60,000 nucleotides of DNA from Strigamia acuminata (GCA_949358305.1 OX442314.1:36493211-36553210); one strand, 5' to 3'. Counted from the first letter of the stretch, positions 20,108 to 30,641 are shown. Numbers and translations are program-made. The notes: a model not told the origin generated them from the letters alone.

Positions 20108-21106
20108 CAGTGTTGTATCAAACGAGAACTAATAGTTCGCGTTCGCGAACTTAGTTCGTAGTTCGCGAACTACGAACGCGAACTAGTTCCCCGTTTTGAA
20201 AGAACGTGAAAAACGAACAAAGTTCGTTTTTTTGACGCGAACTACGTTCTAGTTCAGTTCTAGTTCGTTCACCGGACGTTTTATGTCACAGCCAATCATT
20301 GACGATTTCTTTTCTATTGTTTTGGCGGATTTGGCGGATTTGCAACAATAGTTTTCCATTCAATTCCCTTTCGTAATCGTGTTTTCCGAGATCTTTTATC
20401 GCACTAATATGGAAGCTGAAGCTGTGGAGTTAACCGAAATTCGTAAGAAACCAGTGTTGTCTGAATGGTTTGAGTGATTAACACTTCGTAAATATTTACA
20501 TGGTAGAAGACTTCCGGATTGTTATAGAAAAGATTCCATTAAAAAAAAATGGTTTCGAGTAAATTTTCTAGTAAAATTCCAACAAAAAACTTGCACGACA
20601 AAATCCATTGAAAAAGAGAGATAGAATTATCAATTACACGTCAAAATGTGCACGAAAATTTGGATCCAGGATCGCGATACCGTTGGAAAATAATAAAATA
20701 AAAGAATGAACCAATCAAACGCGTGTTAAACGTATTAACGACGTCGACAATACATTCTAGTTGTATTTAACGACTGTTTACATGCAAATCAAATCATTAA
20801 TTCTTTCAATCATTCGACATGCCGTACAGGAAATCAACAACCAGTCTTGAGGAATTATGTTTGCTTACAATCATTACTAATTTCGATTCAAATTTTTATT
20901 TACACCAGGTTCAAATAAAAATTTGAATTCGTAAAAAAATATTTGTAAAATGAACTGAACTAGAACTGAACTAGAACTGAACTAGAACTTAGTTCACTTG
21001 GAGTTTTTGGGGGTGAACGGGAACTAGAACTAGTTCCCTAAATTGAAAACGGTGATGAACGCGAACTAGAACTAGTTCGCGATTTAGTGAACGAGATACA
21101 ACACTG
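20108..21106. mobile_element. non-autonomous hAT element (999 bp) with perfect 8-bp TSD
   Basis: The left end is CAGTGTTGTATC and the right end GATACAACACTG, an exact 12-bp terminal inverted repeat. CTTATACT flanks both sides (20100-20107 and 21107-21114), a perfect 8-bp target duplication. Subterminal regions hold many copies of GAACTAGTTC / GTTCGCGAAC motifs. No transposase ORF is present. These are the hallmarks of hAT non-autonomous elements, and the perfect duplication suggests it is comparatively young. Confidence 0.9.
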
Positions 21107-21222
21107 CTTATACTAATATGCTCACCTAACACGCATCCCCCGAACCCCCCGAATTAGTAAACATAGCCACTTTTGAAGATCCGATAACTGCCAGAGAAGC
21201 ACTACAAGGTTCGGAAGGAGAC

Positions 21223-21695
21223 GAATGAAAAAGTGCATTACAAAGCGAATATAATGCACTCGTCAAAAACAAAACTTGAAAAATTGTTGATTGACCCAAA
21301 AATCAAAAACTCGTTGGATTTTGAAAACAAAACTGCGAGCGGACGGATCAATTGAAAAAAGAAAAGCCCGACTCGTCGCAAAAGGTTTTACACAACGATA
21401 CGGCATCAATTACCAAGAGACATTCGCCCCCATTGCACAAGCCAGCTCAATTCGCCTCATTGCAGCCTTGGCTGCGAAACACGACCTGACCATCCACCAA
21501 ATGGACGTTGTCACGGCATATTTAAATGGTGAATTGGAAGAAAAAATATACATGGAAAACGAGTTATTGGACATTGACGAAAACAAAGTCCTATTACTAC
21601 AAAAATCAATTCATGGCCTAAAGCAATCCGAAAGACAGTGGTACCGGAAATTGGACGAAAAATTACGTAAATTTGGACTTAAACATTTCATTTGA
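21223..21695 (+). pseudogene. Ty1/copia reverse-transcriptase fragment
   Basis: The frame from 21291 reads KARLVAKGFTQRYGINYQET, FAPIAQASSIRLIAALAAKH, MDVVTAYLNGELEEKIYME and IHGLKQSERQWY. This is the N-terminal two thirds of the copia reverse transcriptase, including the first catalytic Asp (Q-M-D-V). The YVDD box is missing because the frame stops at 21693. Upstream (21160-21290) are further copia-like residues in other frames with stops. A 41-bp stretch is identical to the start of the chimeric repeats at 5071 and (nearly) 27598. Confidence 0.75.
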
Positions 21696-21781
21696 CACTT
21701 TTTATGTTTTTGTTTATATTTATTTTTTTCTTATTATTTATATTTTACTCCTAATATTTTTCATACAAGCATTGACTGATA

Positions 21782-21895
21782 AAATTCCCAAATAGATGGA
21801 TTTTTTTCACAAGCCATCAGCATTCATCCTGCTTATTACATGGCATGAACTGCTTATGGGATTGAACTTTTCCACAAATATGCAGCTACTGATGC
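21782..21895 (+). repeat. transposase fragment related to 8985-9095
   Basis: The sequence around AAATAGATGG, CCATCAGCA and TTTTCCACAAATATGCAGC matches the end of the transposase remnant at 8577-9108. It encodes the same ELFHKYAAT stretch. No more of the protein is present. Confidence 0.5.
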
Positions 21896-21973
21896 TCACA
21901 ACATAGCTGGAAAGAAGAATAAATTTTTTATTATTACTTCATTATTATACGTAATCCAAAGGCTGTTAATACA

Positions 21974-22743
21974 ATGCCATGTTCTGTAGCAGACCTCGTT
22001 ACAAGTCGGCAAAATGGACCCATGATTACTCATTCTCAAAGAGAGCAAAGTGACCTTGTGGAACACACATCAACGGATGCTGGAAATCAAGAGTATGTTA
22101 TTGCGCATCAAGTGGAAAACTTTTCGATTCCATCCACGTCAGCAATTTTACAGCCATTGGATAGTCTGTCTATCGCCGAGTCTGCCCTTTGCACCTGCTA
22201 CACCTATTTCATCAGCTACACAACCAACTCAGTCTGTATTCGAGACCCCGACTCCGTCTCCCGTACCAATTCCAACCCCACTGGCGAGTCAGCCTCTCGA
22301 CCGACCATGACGATTTCTTCGGCTCGCAGCTTGATGCGCGAATTCGACTTTTATCCGCACGCAATTCTCATGGAAGCCGTACGAAACCTACAGCGAATTT
22401 CCACCGATTTTACCGCGAATCCGTTTCGTATGACCCCCCCATTTCGCCGGACGAACGAGACTGGCCTTGTCGGATGATTTCTCACAGATCCTCGCCACGG
22501 CAACTTTTCGGAAAAAACCCTGGAGAGAGGAGGCCGCGAGGAATTCATCAATCACCAAAGATTGATCCGATTCGATATAATAATCAGGGTTTAGCAATGT
22601 TCCTCCCTCCCATTTACGTTCATGTGCGTGTCAAAGCCCCATGCGAACCAAAAACAGGTCCCACAGAATTCTACATCAATGAGAGTCCAGACCCGAGTGA
22701 TCTATCTACGAAGTTAATCGGAGGACATCACCGGGTTGTTTAA
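21974..22743 (+). pseudogene. unidentified retrotransposon-like coding remnant
   Basis: Three overlapping frames hold coding-like residues. These are VADLVTSRQNGPMITHSQ, a Pro/Thr/Ser-rich run (PTPSPVPIPTPLASQP), and a final stretch ending SPDPSDLSTKLIGGHHRVV before TAA. A polypurine tract (CTGGAAAGGGGACG) follows the stop, then TGTGGTG. This order looks like a pol C-terminus, polypurine tract and 3' LTR, but the residues do not let me name the clade. Confidence 0.3.
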
Positions 22744-22805
22744 AAAATTAAAAAGAAATTCATTCGCGAGCTTCCACAGTGTGGGAGCTCGCTGGAAAGG
22801 GGACG

Positions 22806-22923
22806 TGTGGTGATCCCAAATGGACACCGTTTTATTTCATTGTGAACTACAACTGACTTGTATTTTATTGTGGAATAAATAAAATAATTACCCATACTTC
22901 ACTTATCTATTTCTTGGAATGGA
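22806..22923 (+). mobile_element. possible short 3' LTR
   Basis: TGTGGTGATCC follows a purine tract, an AATAAATAAAA signal lies at about 22876, and the stretch can end in CA at 22923. No partner LTR is found in the window, so this is a tentative call. Confidence 0.25.
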
Positions 22924-23164
22924 ACAGACGAAACTTACTGAGGAACCAGAAAATTGGCCGCACAACTTTTCGACTGATGAAATTCCCGACTTCGACAACT
23001 TCGGTGAATTTAATTCCAACATTGCCGATCGAGACACTCATCGAACCAAATCGATTCAGTTCATGGACCAAAGCAAAAATATTTACGGCGCTTTGACTGA
23101 TGTTCTTAACGAAGTCCCACTGACTCGCCAAGAAATTATTCAGGCGCTAAATTTGTTCCAATGA
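22919..23164 (+). CDS. short acidic ORF, unidentified
   Basis: The ATG at 22919 gives 81 residues, including EPENWPHNFSTDEIPDFDNF and a C-terminal EVPLTRQEIIQALNLFQ. The first half is acidic and Asn/Phe-rich. The frame ends where a duplicated segment (also at 11158) begins, so it was probably cut. No family recognised. Confidence 0.25.
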   Translation: MEQTKLTEEPENWPHNFSTDEIPDFDNFGEFNSNIADRDTHRTKSIQFMDQSKNIYGALTDVLNEVPLTRQEIIQALNLFQ

Positions 23165-23450
23165 TAATCTAAAAGTTCAGGATGTTGCATTGGCACAAAG
23201 AAATGTTCTAGTGTCTTCTATGCTAGGAATTGGGAAGAGAGGTAGAAACTGCACCATTTTAAAAGACAAAAATGAATGTGTAAATAATGAACCATTGCTA
23301 AAACGTAAAAGAAAATTGCAAAGTTATAACAGATTTATTATGGAAATAATATAAAAAACGGATATAATATTAATCAAATGCAATTTTGCCCAAAGCCCTC
23401 AAACTTATAAGTTTCTATCATCTATTTTTATTTGTCCTTGTATAAGTACT
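23160..23450 (+). pseudogene. fragments related to 11158-11311 and to the SAM gene 3' segment
   Basis: The frame reads QDVALAQRNVLVSSMLGIGK, CTILKDKNECVNNEPLLK and a basic end before TAA at about 23352. From 23382 the sequence CAATTTTGCCCAAAGCCCTC matches 1909-1975 of the SAM-domain gene region. The two pieces together suggest a shared parent sequence. Confidence 0.35.
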
Positions 23451-23819
23451 TATATCGATATACGGCCTGAAATGAGGAAAATCTATTAAATTATACATTG
23501 GTATTTGTACAAATACAGTTTAATAAATGGTTTGGTTCTAAATAATTGCATAAAGTTTTAGAAAAAAAAAATCGCTAGCTATAAAAGAAATTGAGCTGAA
23601 GAATTACACACAGATGCGAGTTAAAATCATCTTTTTAACAGATCTTCAGTTTTTTCAGCGCCATGGTCTTGGTTAACTCGTTCGCAATTTTGTTGCTCAA
23701 ACTGTCACAGGCTTCCAACCGAGTTTTCTAACATTTGGGAATAAGCCCAAAATTTTTATTAGAATAGGACCAAATAGAAGTTGGTATGATCACCTGGTGT
23801 AGCAATTTCGAAATTAGTA
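23451..23819. other. no gene seen
   Basis: AT-rich sequence without open frames or repeats that I can relate to other parts of the window. Confidence 0.4.
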
Positions 23820-24305
23820 TTGTCATATATCATTCAACCGAATCCAGTTACTCGATCATGGAACTATATAACTAATCCAGAAGCACCAAGGCATCCAGTA
23901 ATCCCCTCAGATTTTTTAGAAAAAACTAAGGATGACAAAAGATGGGAAGGCGAAGACATTAAAAAGTTTGTACAAGATTACGATTATAAAGCATACACCG
24001 TGAGAATTGCAACGGAGAATCTGACGCATTCCCTCGCTATGGAAGCTAATCTGAATGAAAAACAAACTGCAACCTTGGAAGAAATGTTAAGAAAAGACGA
24101 GAAAATCCTCACAAAACTCCCAGGTCGCACCAATTTAGTAAAACACGAAATTGAATTAACTACTGGGAAACCGGTAAGAGTCCCTTTTAAGGGTATGAAC
24201 CCCCAGAAGCGAGAAATAATTACGAAAATCTGTTAAGACCACCTAGATAAAGGGATTGTGTCGAGAGCCATCGGGGAGTATGGTATGAGGATAGTCCTTG
24301 TCATG
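23820..24305 (+). pseudogene. Ty3/gypsy pol fragment (protease-RT linker and RT start)
   Basis: The frame reads LEEMLRKDEKILTKLPGRTN, LVKHEIELTTGKPVRVPFKG and MNPQKREIITKIC, then a TAA. In the same frame it continues DHLDKGIVSRAIGEYG. This is the conserved entry to gypsy reverse transcriptase (P-G-x-T...H-x-I-x-L...P-x-R), after which the catalytic palm is missing. The upstream 60 codons contain PRHPVIPSDFLEKTKDDKRW. One stop and a short 3' end make it a remnant. Confidence 0.6.
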
Positions 24306-24380
24306 TGACTGTTTAAATTCCCACTTCGATTGCAAGAATAAGCACACAAATGGCACTTGAATGGTTTCTCTTCGGTGTGA

Positions 24381-24813
24381 ATGGAACAACAAAGACTTCG
24401 AAGATTAAAGAAGTTACAAAGTCTGATTACACTACACGGTCATGAAGTTTCTTCAGCAACGAATAACGATTTGCTGCAAATACTACAAAACGATACCCAT
24501 AAATTGTTTCTCCTACAAGAAGTAAAAGCTGGAATGAGTAAAAGAAATGGCATGAGATGGCATCCGCTGTTAATTAAATGGTGCATCTACCTGCGTCATA
24601 AATCAGGAACTGACCTTGAGAAATTCCAAGTTTCTTGAACTCCCCTCCGAAAGGACCCTGAGACGATACGAGTGCAATTTTGAAGTGAGAAGTGGTTACA
24701 ACGTAGAAATATTGTGTGAGATGCTAAAAGAACTGCAGCCAGATGCTGAAAAGCATAAAAACATTTCGGGCGCATTGCGGCCAATTCTCCGCCGCATTTG
24801 CGGCCAATTCTAG
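24381..24813 (+). pseudogene. P-element/THAP9-type transposase N-terminal fragment, frameshifted
   Basis: The first frame (24381-24638) has QSLITLHGHEVSSATNNDLL and RNGMRWHPLLIKWCIYLRHK. The second (24616-24813, shifted by one) has SKFLELPSERTLRRYE. The R-G-M-R-W-H-P-x-x-I-x-W-C and L-P-S-x-R-T-L-x-x-Y motifs are the HTH/linker landmarks of P-element/THAP9 transposases. The frame change lies near 24620. The THAP zinc finger and catalytic core are not attached. Confidence 0.65.
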
Positions 24814-24940
24814 GCTGATTCCCCGTTCTTAAATCAATAATAATAATACTATTAATTTAAACAAACTAACATTACTATTAAATTAAATATATTTACATTT
24901 TTATCTTCAGAACTAGTTCTAACACAATTCAACCCGAAAT

Positions 24941-25769
24941 ATGAGCACCAAAAAGAGACGTGCACCACCAAGAATGTGGACTGTGGATGAGGAAATTCTG
25001 ATCGCCCATTACCTGGCTGAAAAGCCATACCTTGGTAAAGACCGCGTAAGTAAACAGATTTTATTTATTTATTAAAACATGAGTATATTTATCAATTAAT
25101 TTTATTATATCTTTTATAGGCTAAAGAAACTCATGTCTAGCATGAGAGAAAGATGCTGGATGAACTACATCTACCCAACTGTGATACGGTGCAACTGAAG
25201 AATAAATGCAATGGTATGAAGAAACGGTATGAAGAAGTCACCAAATGGATCAACGAAACTGGACAGGGCGTACAGGCTGACGGCCCCGATGTATTTCCGG
25301 GTAATAAATTCGTATAAATAATCTTTTGATTTGTTTATTTATTTATTTATTGGTTTATTTTTTCATTACAGATGTTGTTACAAAAATGTGCCATTTCTAT
25401 TACATTTTACAAGAAATCCTCGCAACAAGCCAGGCTATTCATACCACTTACCAGCGTAATGATGGAGAGCCAATAATTACACTTCCTTTGAGTGTCGTGG
25501 GAACTGTTACAACTGAAAATTTGGAAATAGTTGTAGAGGAAGAACCGGAATTTCCAAATACACCTTTACAAGAAGAGTCTACGTCAAGTACACCCTCATC
25601 TAGATCTAATACAAGGCGATTCACTGCATTGGACGATTCAATTGAAAAACCAGATGGAGCAGTGAAGAAGTCACGGACAACAGCTGTTGATAAGCTGGCC
25701 ATGGCTTATCAAAGCAGATGCGATTCCAATATAGAAATTGAGAAGATCGTTAGGTGCATGAGAACATGA
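24941..25769 (+). CDS. three-exon Myb/trihelix-like DNA-binding protein
   Basis: Exon 1 (24941-25045) encodes MSTKKRRAPPRMWTVDEEI and continues to KDR. Exon 2 (25141-25300) begins HERKMLDELHL and contains LKNKCNGMKKRYEEVTKW. Exon 3 (25372-25769) has FYYILQEILATS, a Ser/Pro/Thr-rich acidic middle and a basic end, with a TGA at 25767. The three exons total 663 bases, exactly 221 codons. The pattern W-T-x-x-E-E, L-K-N-K, M-K-K-R-Y resembles Myb/SANT-like trihelix domains, as in proteins that accompany PIF/Harbinger transposases. An alternative acceptor at 25119 would put an in-frame TAG into exon 2; the acceptor at 25140 avoids it. No PIF transposase is visible nearby. Confidence 0.5.
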
Positions 25770-26125
25770 GAAGCAAATTTTTTTCATGCGAATTTTTGGG
25801 CGTGACCATTTCGCGTGCTAAATTTCGCAACAATATAAACGAGCGGAATCTATCGGCACAAACGAAATGTTGTTTTTATTTTTTATTTTTTATTTATTTA
25901 TTTATTATTTATTATTTATTATTTATTTATTCCGAACGAAATTTTTTTTTCCTCTCCCGCACAGACATCAGACGCGAACGAAAAGACGGGAAGCGGAGAG
26001 ATGGAAAGCGAAAAAATCGAAAATGAAAAGACGACCGAAGTTGCAACCACGGTGACAGTGAGTGACATTAAATAGCATTAAATGAGATCCTCGTGTTTCT
26101 TAATTTTAATAAATTTTGTTTTTAG

Positions 26126-26270
26126 AGAACCAAAGCAATGAAAACTAAACAAACAACATCCAACGATAAAGTGAAGAAATACATCGAAAGAGGAAATTGG
26201 CCAGGCGTGGCAATTGCGCCCTCTCCTACACATGGCGAGGGACTATTCGCCAGAATTGACTTTAAAACAA
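26126..26270 (+). CDS. exon resembling the start of a SET domain
   Basis: The exon lies between an acceptor (gtttttag, 26125) and a donor (gtaagtta, 26271). It reads NDKVKKYIERGNWPGVAIAP, followed by THGEGLFARIDFKT. The G-x-G-L-F-A/T-x-x-x-F-K pattern is typical of the first beta strands of SET-domain lysine methyltransferases. The catalytic part (NHSC and the terminal Y) is not seen downstream; a hAT fragment and an acidic ORF follow. Upstream coding residues (25950-26050) are basic and low-complexity. It could be a lone exon of a broken gene or part of a transposon protein. Confidence 0.4.
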
Positions 26271-26490
26271 GTAAGTTAGCTTTTATATTTTATTTATTTG
26301 TTGTTAACAACATGCAGCCATATACAACCGATGCATTATCAACCTATATGTATGCCTGGAGGAAACTGGCAAAATTAAGGATATCCACCGAATGGACAAA
26401 ACTGGCCAAACGGCAGCCATGATAGTCGGGGTGGTAATCATCCGTATCAGGGACCGGCTGTGGCACGTGGTAATACTCGGGCCGGTCGTA

Positions 26491-26632
26491 ATCAGGCCCA
26501 CTTTTACCATTGGGCTAACTGGGCTGCAGCCCAGGGGCGCCGGACACAGGGGGGCGCCAGGCACAGGAGGTGGATGGGCACAGAAGGCGCTGGGCAAGGG
26601 ACGCCTAACTTTTATTAGCCCATCCTCGTCTT
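26491..26632. mobile_element. fragment of the hAT family also at 56431
   Basis: The stretch TACCATTGGGCTAACTGGGC and the following GGGGCGCC block match the left end of the element at 56431-57402. The end (GACGCCTAACTTTTATTAGC) matches its right terminal region. The middle, including the minisatellite, is absent, so this is a short deletion derivative or a decayed copy. Confidence 0.55.
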
Positions 26633-26730
26633 CGTAAGATACCCACCACTCAGATATATACAGTATATATGAATTTTGAAATATATATTTTGAAATATAT
26701 CATCATTAACAAATTTTGATATTTCTAGGT

Positions 26731-27075
26731 ACTACAACGTCCAGCACGCGGGCCGGATCGCTTACCGATTTACCACCGGTAAGCGACGAGGAGGAGGTTT
26801 ATGACGTCAGCGATGACACCGAGTCGGAGGATGGACTTGAGCTATGGTTGGACGAGTCTTCGGCGGCGAGCGGTGAAGACGCGGGCGCGGCCGGCCTTGA
26901 CAGGGACAGTTCAGCAGACTCTGAAAACGAAAGTGTCTACTACCTCAAAACGGCGGCGGTGGCAATCAAAAGACTTCCTTCTGCCGTCAAATTTCAAACA
27001 TTTTCAATTTTTTTAATTGCTGGCCATAGCCAGAAGGATGACCACTGCTACCATTATTACAATATTACTATTTGA
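26731..27075 (+). CDS. acidic low-complexity ORF, unidentified
   Basis: After an acceptor-like TATTTCTAG, the frame reads LTDLPPVSDEEEVYDVSDD, TESEDGLELWLDESSAASGE and a Ser/Asp-rich tail, then hydrophobic residues to a stop at 27073. It is much richer in GC than its surroundings up to about 26990. Acidic stretches of this kind occur in transcription factors and transposon proteins; no domain can be named. Confidence 0.3.
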   Translation, partial: TTTSSTRAGSLTDLPPVSDEEEVYDVSDDTESEDGLELWLDESSAASGEDAGAAGLDRDSSADSENESVYYLKTAAVAIKRLPSAVKFQTFSIFLIAGHSQKDDHCYHYYNITI

Positions 27076-27284
27076 ATTCGATTATTTTAAATTTGTTTTA
27101 ACTCCGAATTTTGGAGCCCGTTATAGATAAATTTAATTTACGATTTAATTTTCGAAAAGAACATTAATTTACGCATTCTATAATGACACTTGCAATTTCA
27201 CGAACGAATTTACGAATGTATTTAATTCTTGCGAATTATGAATTAATTTAAACATTAAATAATCCGAAGAAAATTCCGGATTAC

Positions 27285-27595
27285 ATGCTCAATTCCGTCT
27301 CGTGTTTGTTGCTGGATGTGAGCCAGATTTCCAAGAAGACATTCTTTCTATCTGACAAGGGACAGATCGTCCTGAAATTTTCCTTCATCCATAAGCAGGA
27401 ATCGGCCTCGACGAACGGCCGCGCGTTTAAGCGACGTTCGTTTGACGATTTATTAATTGTTTATTTTTCCATCATTACAGATGGAGCTACGCAACACTTG
27501 GGGAGCACTCGGCCCAAGTTCAAGGCGGGATTAATCGAGGCGTATTGCCCGATTTCCTTCGCCGTTGCTTCGGTGACGACGCCAACCCCTACCGC
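27285..27595 (+). other. possible exon pair, unidentified
   Basis: The frame from 27285 reads DVSQISKKTFFLSDKGQIVL and KFSFIHKQESASTNGRAFK. An intron-like stretch follows (TTTATTAATTG...CATTACAG, to 27480). The next segment reads either MELRNTWGALGPSS or ATQHLGSTRPKFKAGLIEA. The stretch ends exactly where the chimeric repeat copy 2 starts. I do not recognise it. Confidence 0.25.
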
Positions 27596-27597
27596 CT

Positions 27598-27931
27598 TAT
27601 TTAAATGCTGAATTGGAAGAAAAAATATACATGGAAAAACCCGAGATGTTTACTTTATAACAAACAAACCGGAGACCTTATTGGGTTTCTTAACTTTGAA
27701 AATTTTCATAATGAGATGAAAAGATTCATTGTGTTTAACAGCTCATTGCTAAAGGGACATGAGACTGTAGCAAATCATGTGCGACAATTACTTGTTCATG
27801 AAATCACAAATAATTTAAGTTGGCCATATGCATATTATCCAGTGAGCAACACAACAGCACGGTGGATTGGCAAACCAAAGTCCACGCTGAATTTCTCATG
27901 CACCGAGATACCTTATATCTGACTGTCACGA
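27598..27931 (+). repeat. chimeric repeat, copy 2: copia RT piece fused to P-type transposase piece
   Basis: This is the second copy of the 5071-5403 unit. It has one extra A, so the P-type frame stays open through NNLSWPYAYYPVSNTTA to a stop at 27920. The conserved part YNKQTGDLIGF...ANHVRQLLVH matches the V-G-F-x-x-x and A-x-H-V-x-x-x-x-V landmarks of P-element/THAP9 transposases. Both flanks differ from those of copy 1. Confidence 0.65.
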
Positions 27932-28643
27932 TCCTCGAGCGAATTTTACAAGTACATTTGGGGGCGTGCCATCTAGCGCCGTTCATGTGTATTATCTACC
28001 TCTTGGGATTTCCTTGGCTAAGAAATGACCCCATTGGGCTTTAGGCCTAATGGTAGTCGCTTTCGACATAGACCCCGTATTGTCACTTGGTTTTGAGAGA
28101 GCGATCAATCAACATCAGCCTTGCGTTCGAGTTTGTTTTTCGTGGTTTTCAAAAGTATGGTTTTTGCATCATGAAGAGATCCGGAAAGTGCGATAAAGAT
28201 GGACGGTAGGAGTGACAACACCCGCGAGGCGCCATGCGGTAACTGCTTGAGGAAGGGCCAGGAGAACTCTTGACCCCTTGTGCACTCCTCCTTGTTTACA
28301 TACTAATGAGGTATGCACTTTGTACTAAGGTTTCCCGCTTCATACTAATGAGGTGACTCATTTGTATTGGTTTGTGTAAAGCGATGGAGAGGAAATGTTT
28401 AATGTCTAAATTTTATGCAGATGATGTACCAATGACATACCAATGAGGTATTGTTTGTTTGTGTATAAAGACTATGCACATAGTCTTCTCAGCAATTTTG
28501 CCCACTTTTTTGACTATACATATTTTGTTTGACCTTTGGTTAACTTTATATTGTGCGTCAAGATTTGACGCACTATCACTGCTTTAGTTGTATTGCCACA
28601 ATTCAACCTTCATCCGTATCCATCACCGTTTATATTTACGACA
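27932..28643. other. no gene seen; leader of family copy C
   Basis: No ORF is supported. Two ACTAATGAGGT repeats (28301, 28351) occur. The last 45 bases (CAACCTTCATCCGT...) resemble those just before the ATG of copy D at 36256. The 24-base string from 28571 (CACTATCACTGCTTTAGTTG) is repeated at 29141. Confidence 0.4.
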
Positions 28644-28910
28644 ATGAACAATCAACGTGCTGCCAACAATCCGTACGAGCAATACTACGCAAGCGACGAC
28701 GTTCTTGTGGATATTTATGGTCCGTTAACACCCACTATTGAGTTGGTGGACCCGCCTGGGTTCACTCTGAACGTCTACACCACTGTCAGTTCCAACTCGT
28801 AAGTAAAACCGAATCAAAATTTCCCGCTTGCTCGAATTCAACTAATTTATCCCCATATTTGTAGTGTTCCCGGCCGCCATTTGCATTTTGTTCTTGTTTC
28901 TTTGTGTTAA
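28644..28910 (+). CDS. PAGMEE/DPPGF family, copy C (short form)
   Basis: The ATG at 28644 starts MNNQRAANNPYEQYYASDD. The middle with PAGMEE is deleted and the frame goes on with VDIYGPLTPTIELVDPPGFT to SNS. Exon 1 ends at 28798 in phase 2 before gtaagtaaaa. A 66-bp intron ends in atttgtag at 28864, and exon 2 (28865-28910) encodes a 15-residue tail. The N-terminus MNNQRA and the I-E-L-V-D-P-P-G-F block are shared with copy D. The intron position, phase and start are also shared. Predicted length is 66 residues. Function unknown. Confidence 0.5.
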
Positions 28911-29379
28911 ATAGAAATTGCTAATGTTAGTTGAGTGTATGAACAACTTAGTTTAGTATGATATTTATCCTGTTATTATAAATATCATTTTTGTCAGTCG
29001 TTAGGTAAACTTTTGGTGTGAACCAGCTTTTGTTAGTAAAAGCAAATTAAAATAAATTTTGTTCTTTTCCTATTTCAAATTTAATGTGTTGCCTTATTTG
29101 AAACCATTCTCCACCGAACCATCATAAAAACCACATTGCCACACTATCACTGCTTTAGTTGTATTGTCCTACGAGCGACATGGAATCTTATTTGGTATTC
29201 AATTACTGAGTGAACATGTAAAACTTCCTTTGGCTAAGACCCAGGGTCTTACTTTTTTTACTTTTTTACTTCCGAAATTTGTACCGATTAATAAAACGAT
29301 CAATAAAACAGTCGAGTATACCCAGGAAGGAAATTTTTCGAAAGACGAAGAAAGTCTTTACGAAGATAATTCTAACAAT

Positions 29380-29664
29380 ATTCTGAAGATGTTGCAAAAA
29401 ATAATGCAAGAAATAATGAAACGTCAAGCTCATTTAACAACAATGGTAACGTCAATGGAACACCATTATGCCCAAGTTGAAAAACTGACGGACAATAATT
29501 ATTTGTTGTGGTCAACACTGATCGAGGCGATTCTAGAGGGACGAGAATTATGGAAAACAGCCATCGAAGCCGACGAACCGCCACGTGGGACCGAGGATGA
29601 TGCTAATTTAAAGTTGATAACACTTCGTTTGTATTTAATCAAGCCCCACTGTTGGTATACTTGA
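29380..29664 (+). pseudogene. Ty1/copia gag N-terminal fragment
   Basis: The frame includes VEKLTDNNYLLWSTLIEAIL and a following ELWKTAIEADEPP. The pattern L-x-x-x-N-Y-x-x-W-x-x-x-I-x-A-x-L is the conserved start of copia gag proteins. A stop at 29662 ends it. Upstream residues (MLQKIMQEIMKRQ) may form a coiled coil but could be unrelated. Confidence 0.5.
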
Positions 29665-29999
29665 TAGTGGATTAATGTTTTTTTTTTGTGTGTTTTCATA
29701 ATTATGCGAAACTGTTGTGTGCAGCGAGAAGGGGTAAAATCTTAATTTCTTTCTCGTTCATTAAAAGTCTACTTCTTAACATTTGGTGTTTGCTTTGTCA
29801 AAGGCAGATAAGGGGGATAGATAACCCACAGCCTGTTTTGATCCCCTTCAAAATGTGTTGTTTACCAACACGCTGTGACCTTGTGTGGCCAAGACAGGAG
29901 GCGGAGCCAACTTTTAGTCAGATGACGTCAGATGCAAATTGTCATTTTTTATAATTTTATATATTATACCTCCAACACTCGACCGCGAGTCAAATCCCT

Positions 30000-30575
30000 G
30001 TGCATCATCACAGCGAGTGTTCTAAAGTAATGTCTAAGGAATGTGTAGTTGTAGCAACTTCAAAACCAGAGACAATACATTTTCAAGCGGCTTGGGCAGC
30101 CATGTCTGTTGGAATTGGAAACAATCAGCCAAAAAATATTTTGCAATTATGCAAGCTCCTTACATGTCATCCACTATTTATCAGAAATATGAGAAGCCTT
30201 GTGGTGATGTTTTTAAACAAATAGGGCTAAGTGATACTAAGAAAGCAATATCTGAAAAAAGAAAAATGCTAGAGCCAATAAAGAAGTCAATGCTGATAAT
30301 ATACCAACCATTACAGCAATTATTGATGGCAGCTGAAGTAAGCGTTCTTATGGACATGGCTACAATGCTAACAGTGGTACTGCTATTATTATTGGAAATC
30401 ACACTAAAAAGGTTATATTTGCTGGTATTAGAAACAAACACTGTGATTTATAAGTCCAGTGAAACAAATGTTTAACCCAGAGACCATATTTGCAATCGCA
30501 ATTGGCACGGGACGTCAACTGGAATGGAAGCGGATATAATTGTTCAAGGTTTTAACATAAGGTTGAATGTACTAT
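30000..30575 (+). pseudogene. Mutator-like transposase remnant, several frameshifts
   Basis: Residues spread over three frames make one recognisable order. They are HFQAAWAAMSVGIGNNQP, MSSTIYQKYEKPCGDVFK, KSYGHG-type DGSW-x-K-R-S-Y, AIIIGNHTKKVIFAG and GMEADIIVQGF. The V-D-G-S-W-x-K-R-G/S and the final N-x-x-G-S/T-x-x-M-E motifs are typical of Mutator-like (pfam 'Mutator') transposases common in invertebrates. Frame changes near 30150 and 30330 and a stop at 30473 disable it. Confidence 0.5.
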
Positions 30576-30641
30576 AGTTTAAAATAATTATAACATTATA
30601 TCCTAATAATTTAACAATTGATTTATATATTTTTTTATTTA

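Noticed and set aside
25120-25140. Acceptor at 25119 for exon 2 of the Myb-like gene
   Set aside because: It would put TAG in frame after seven codons. The acceptor at 25140 keeps an open reading frame and exact total phase. Kept as an alternative if the gene is a pseudogene.
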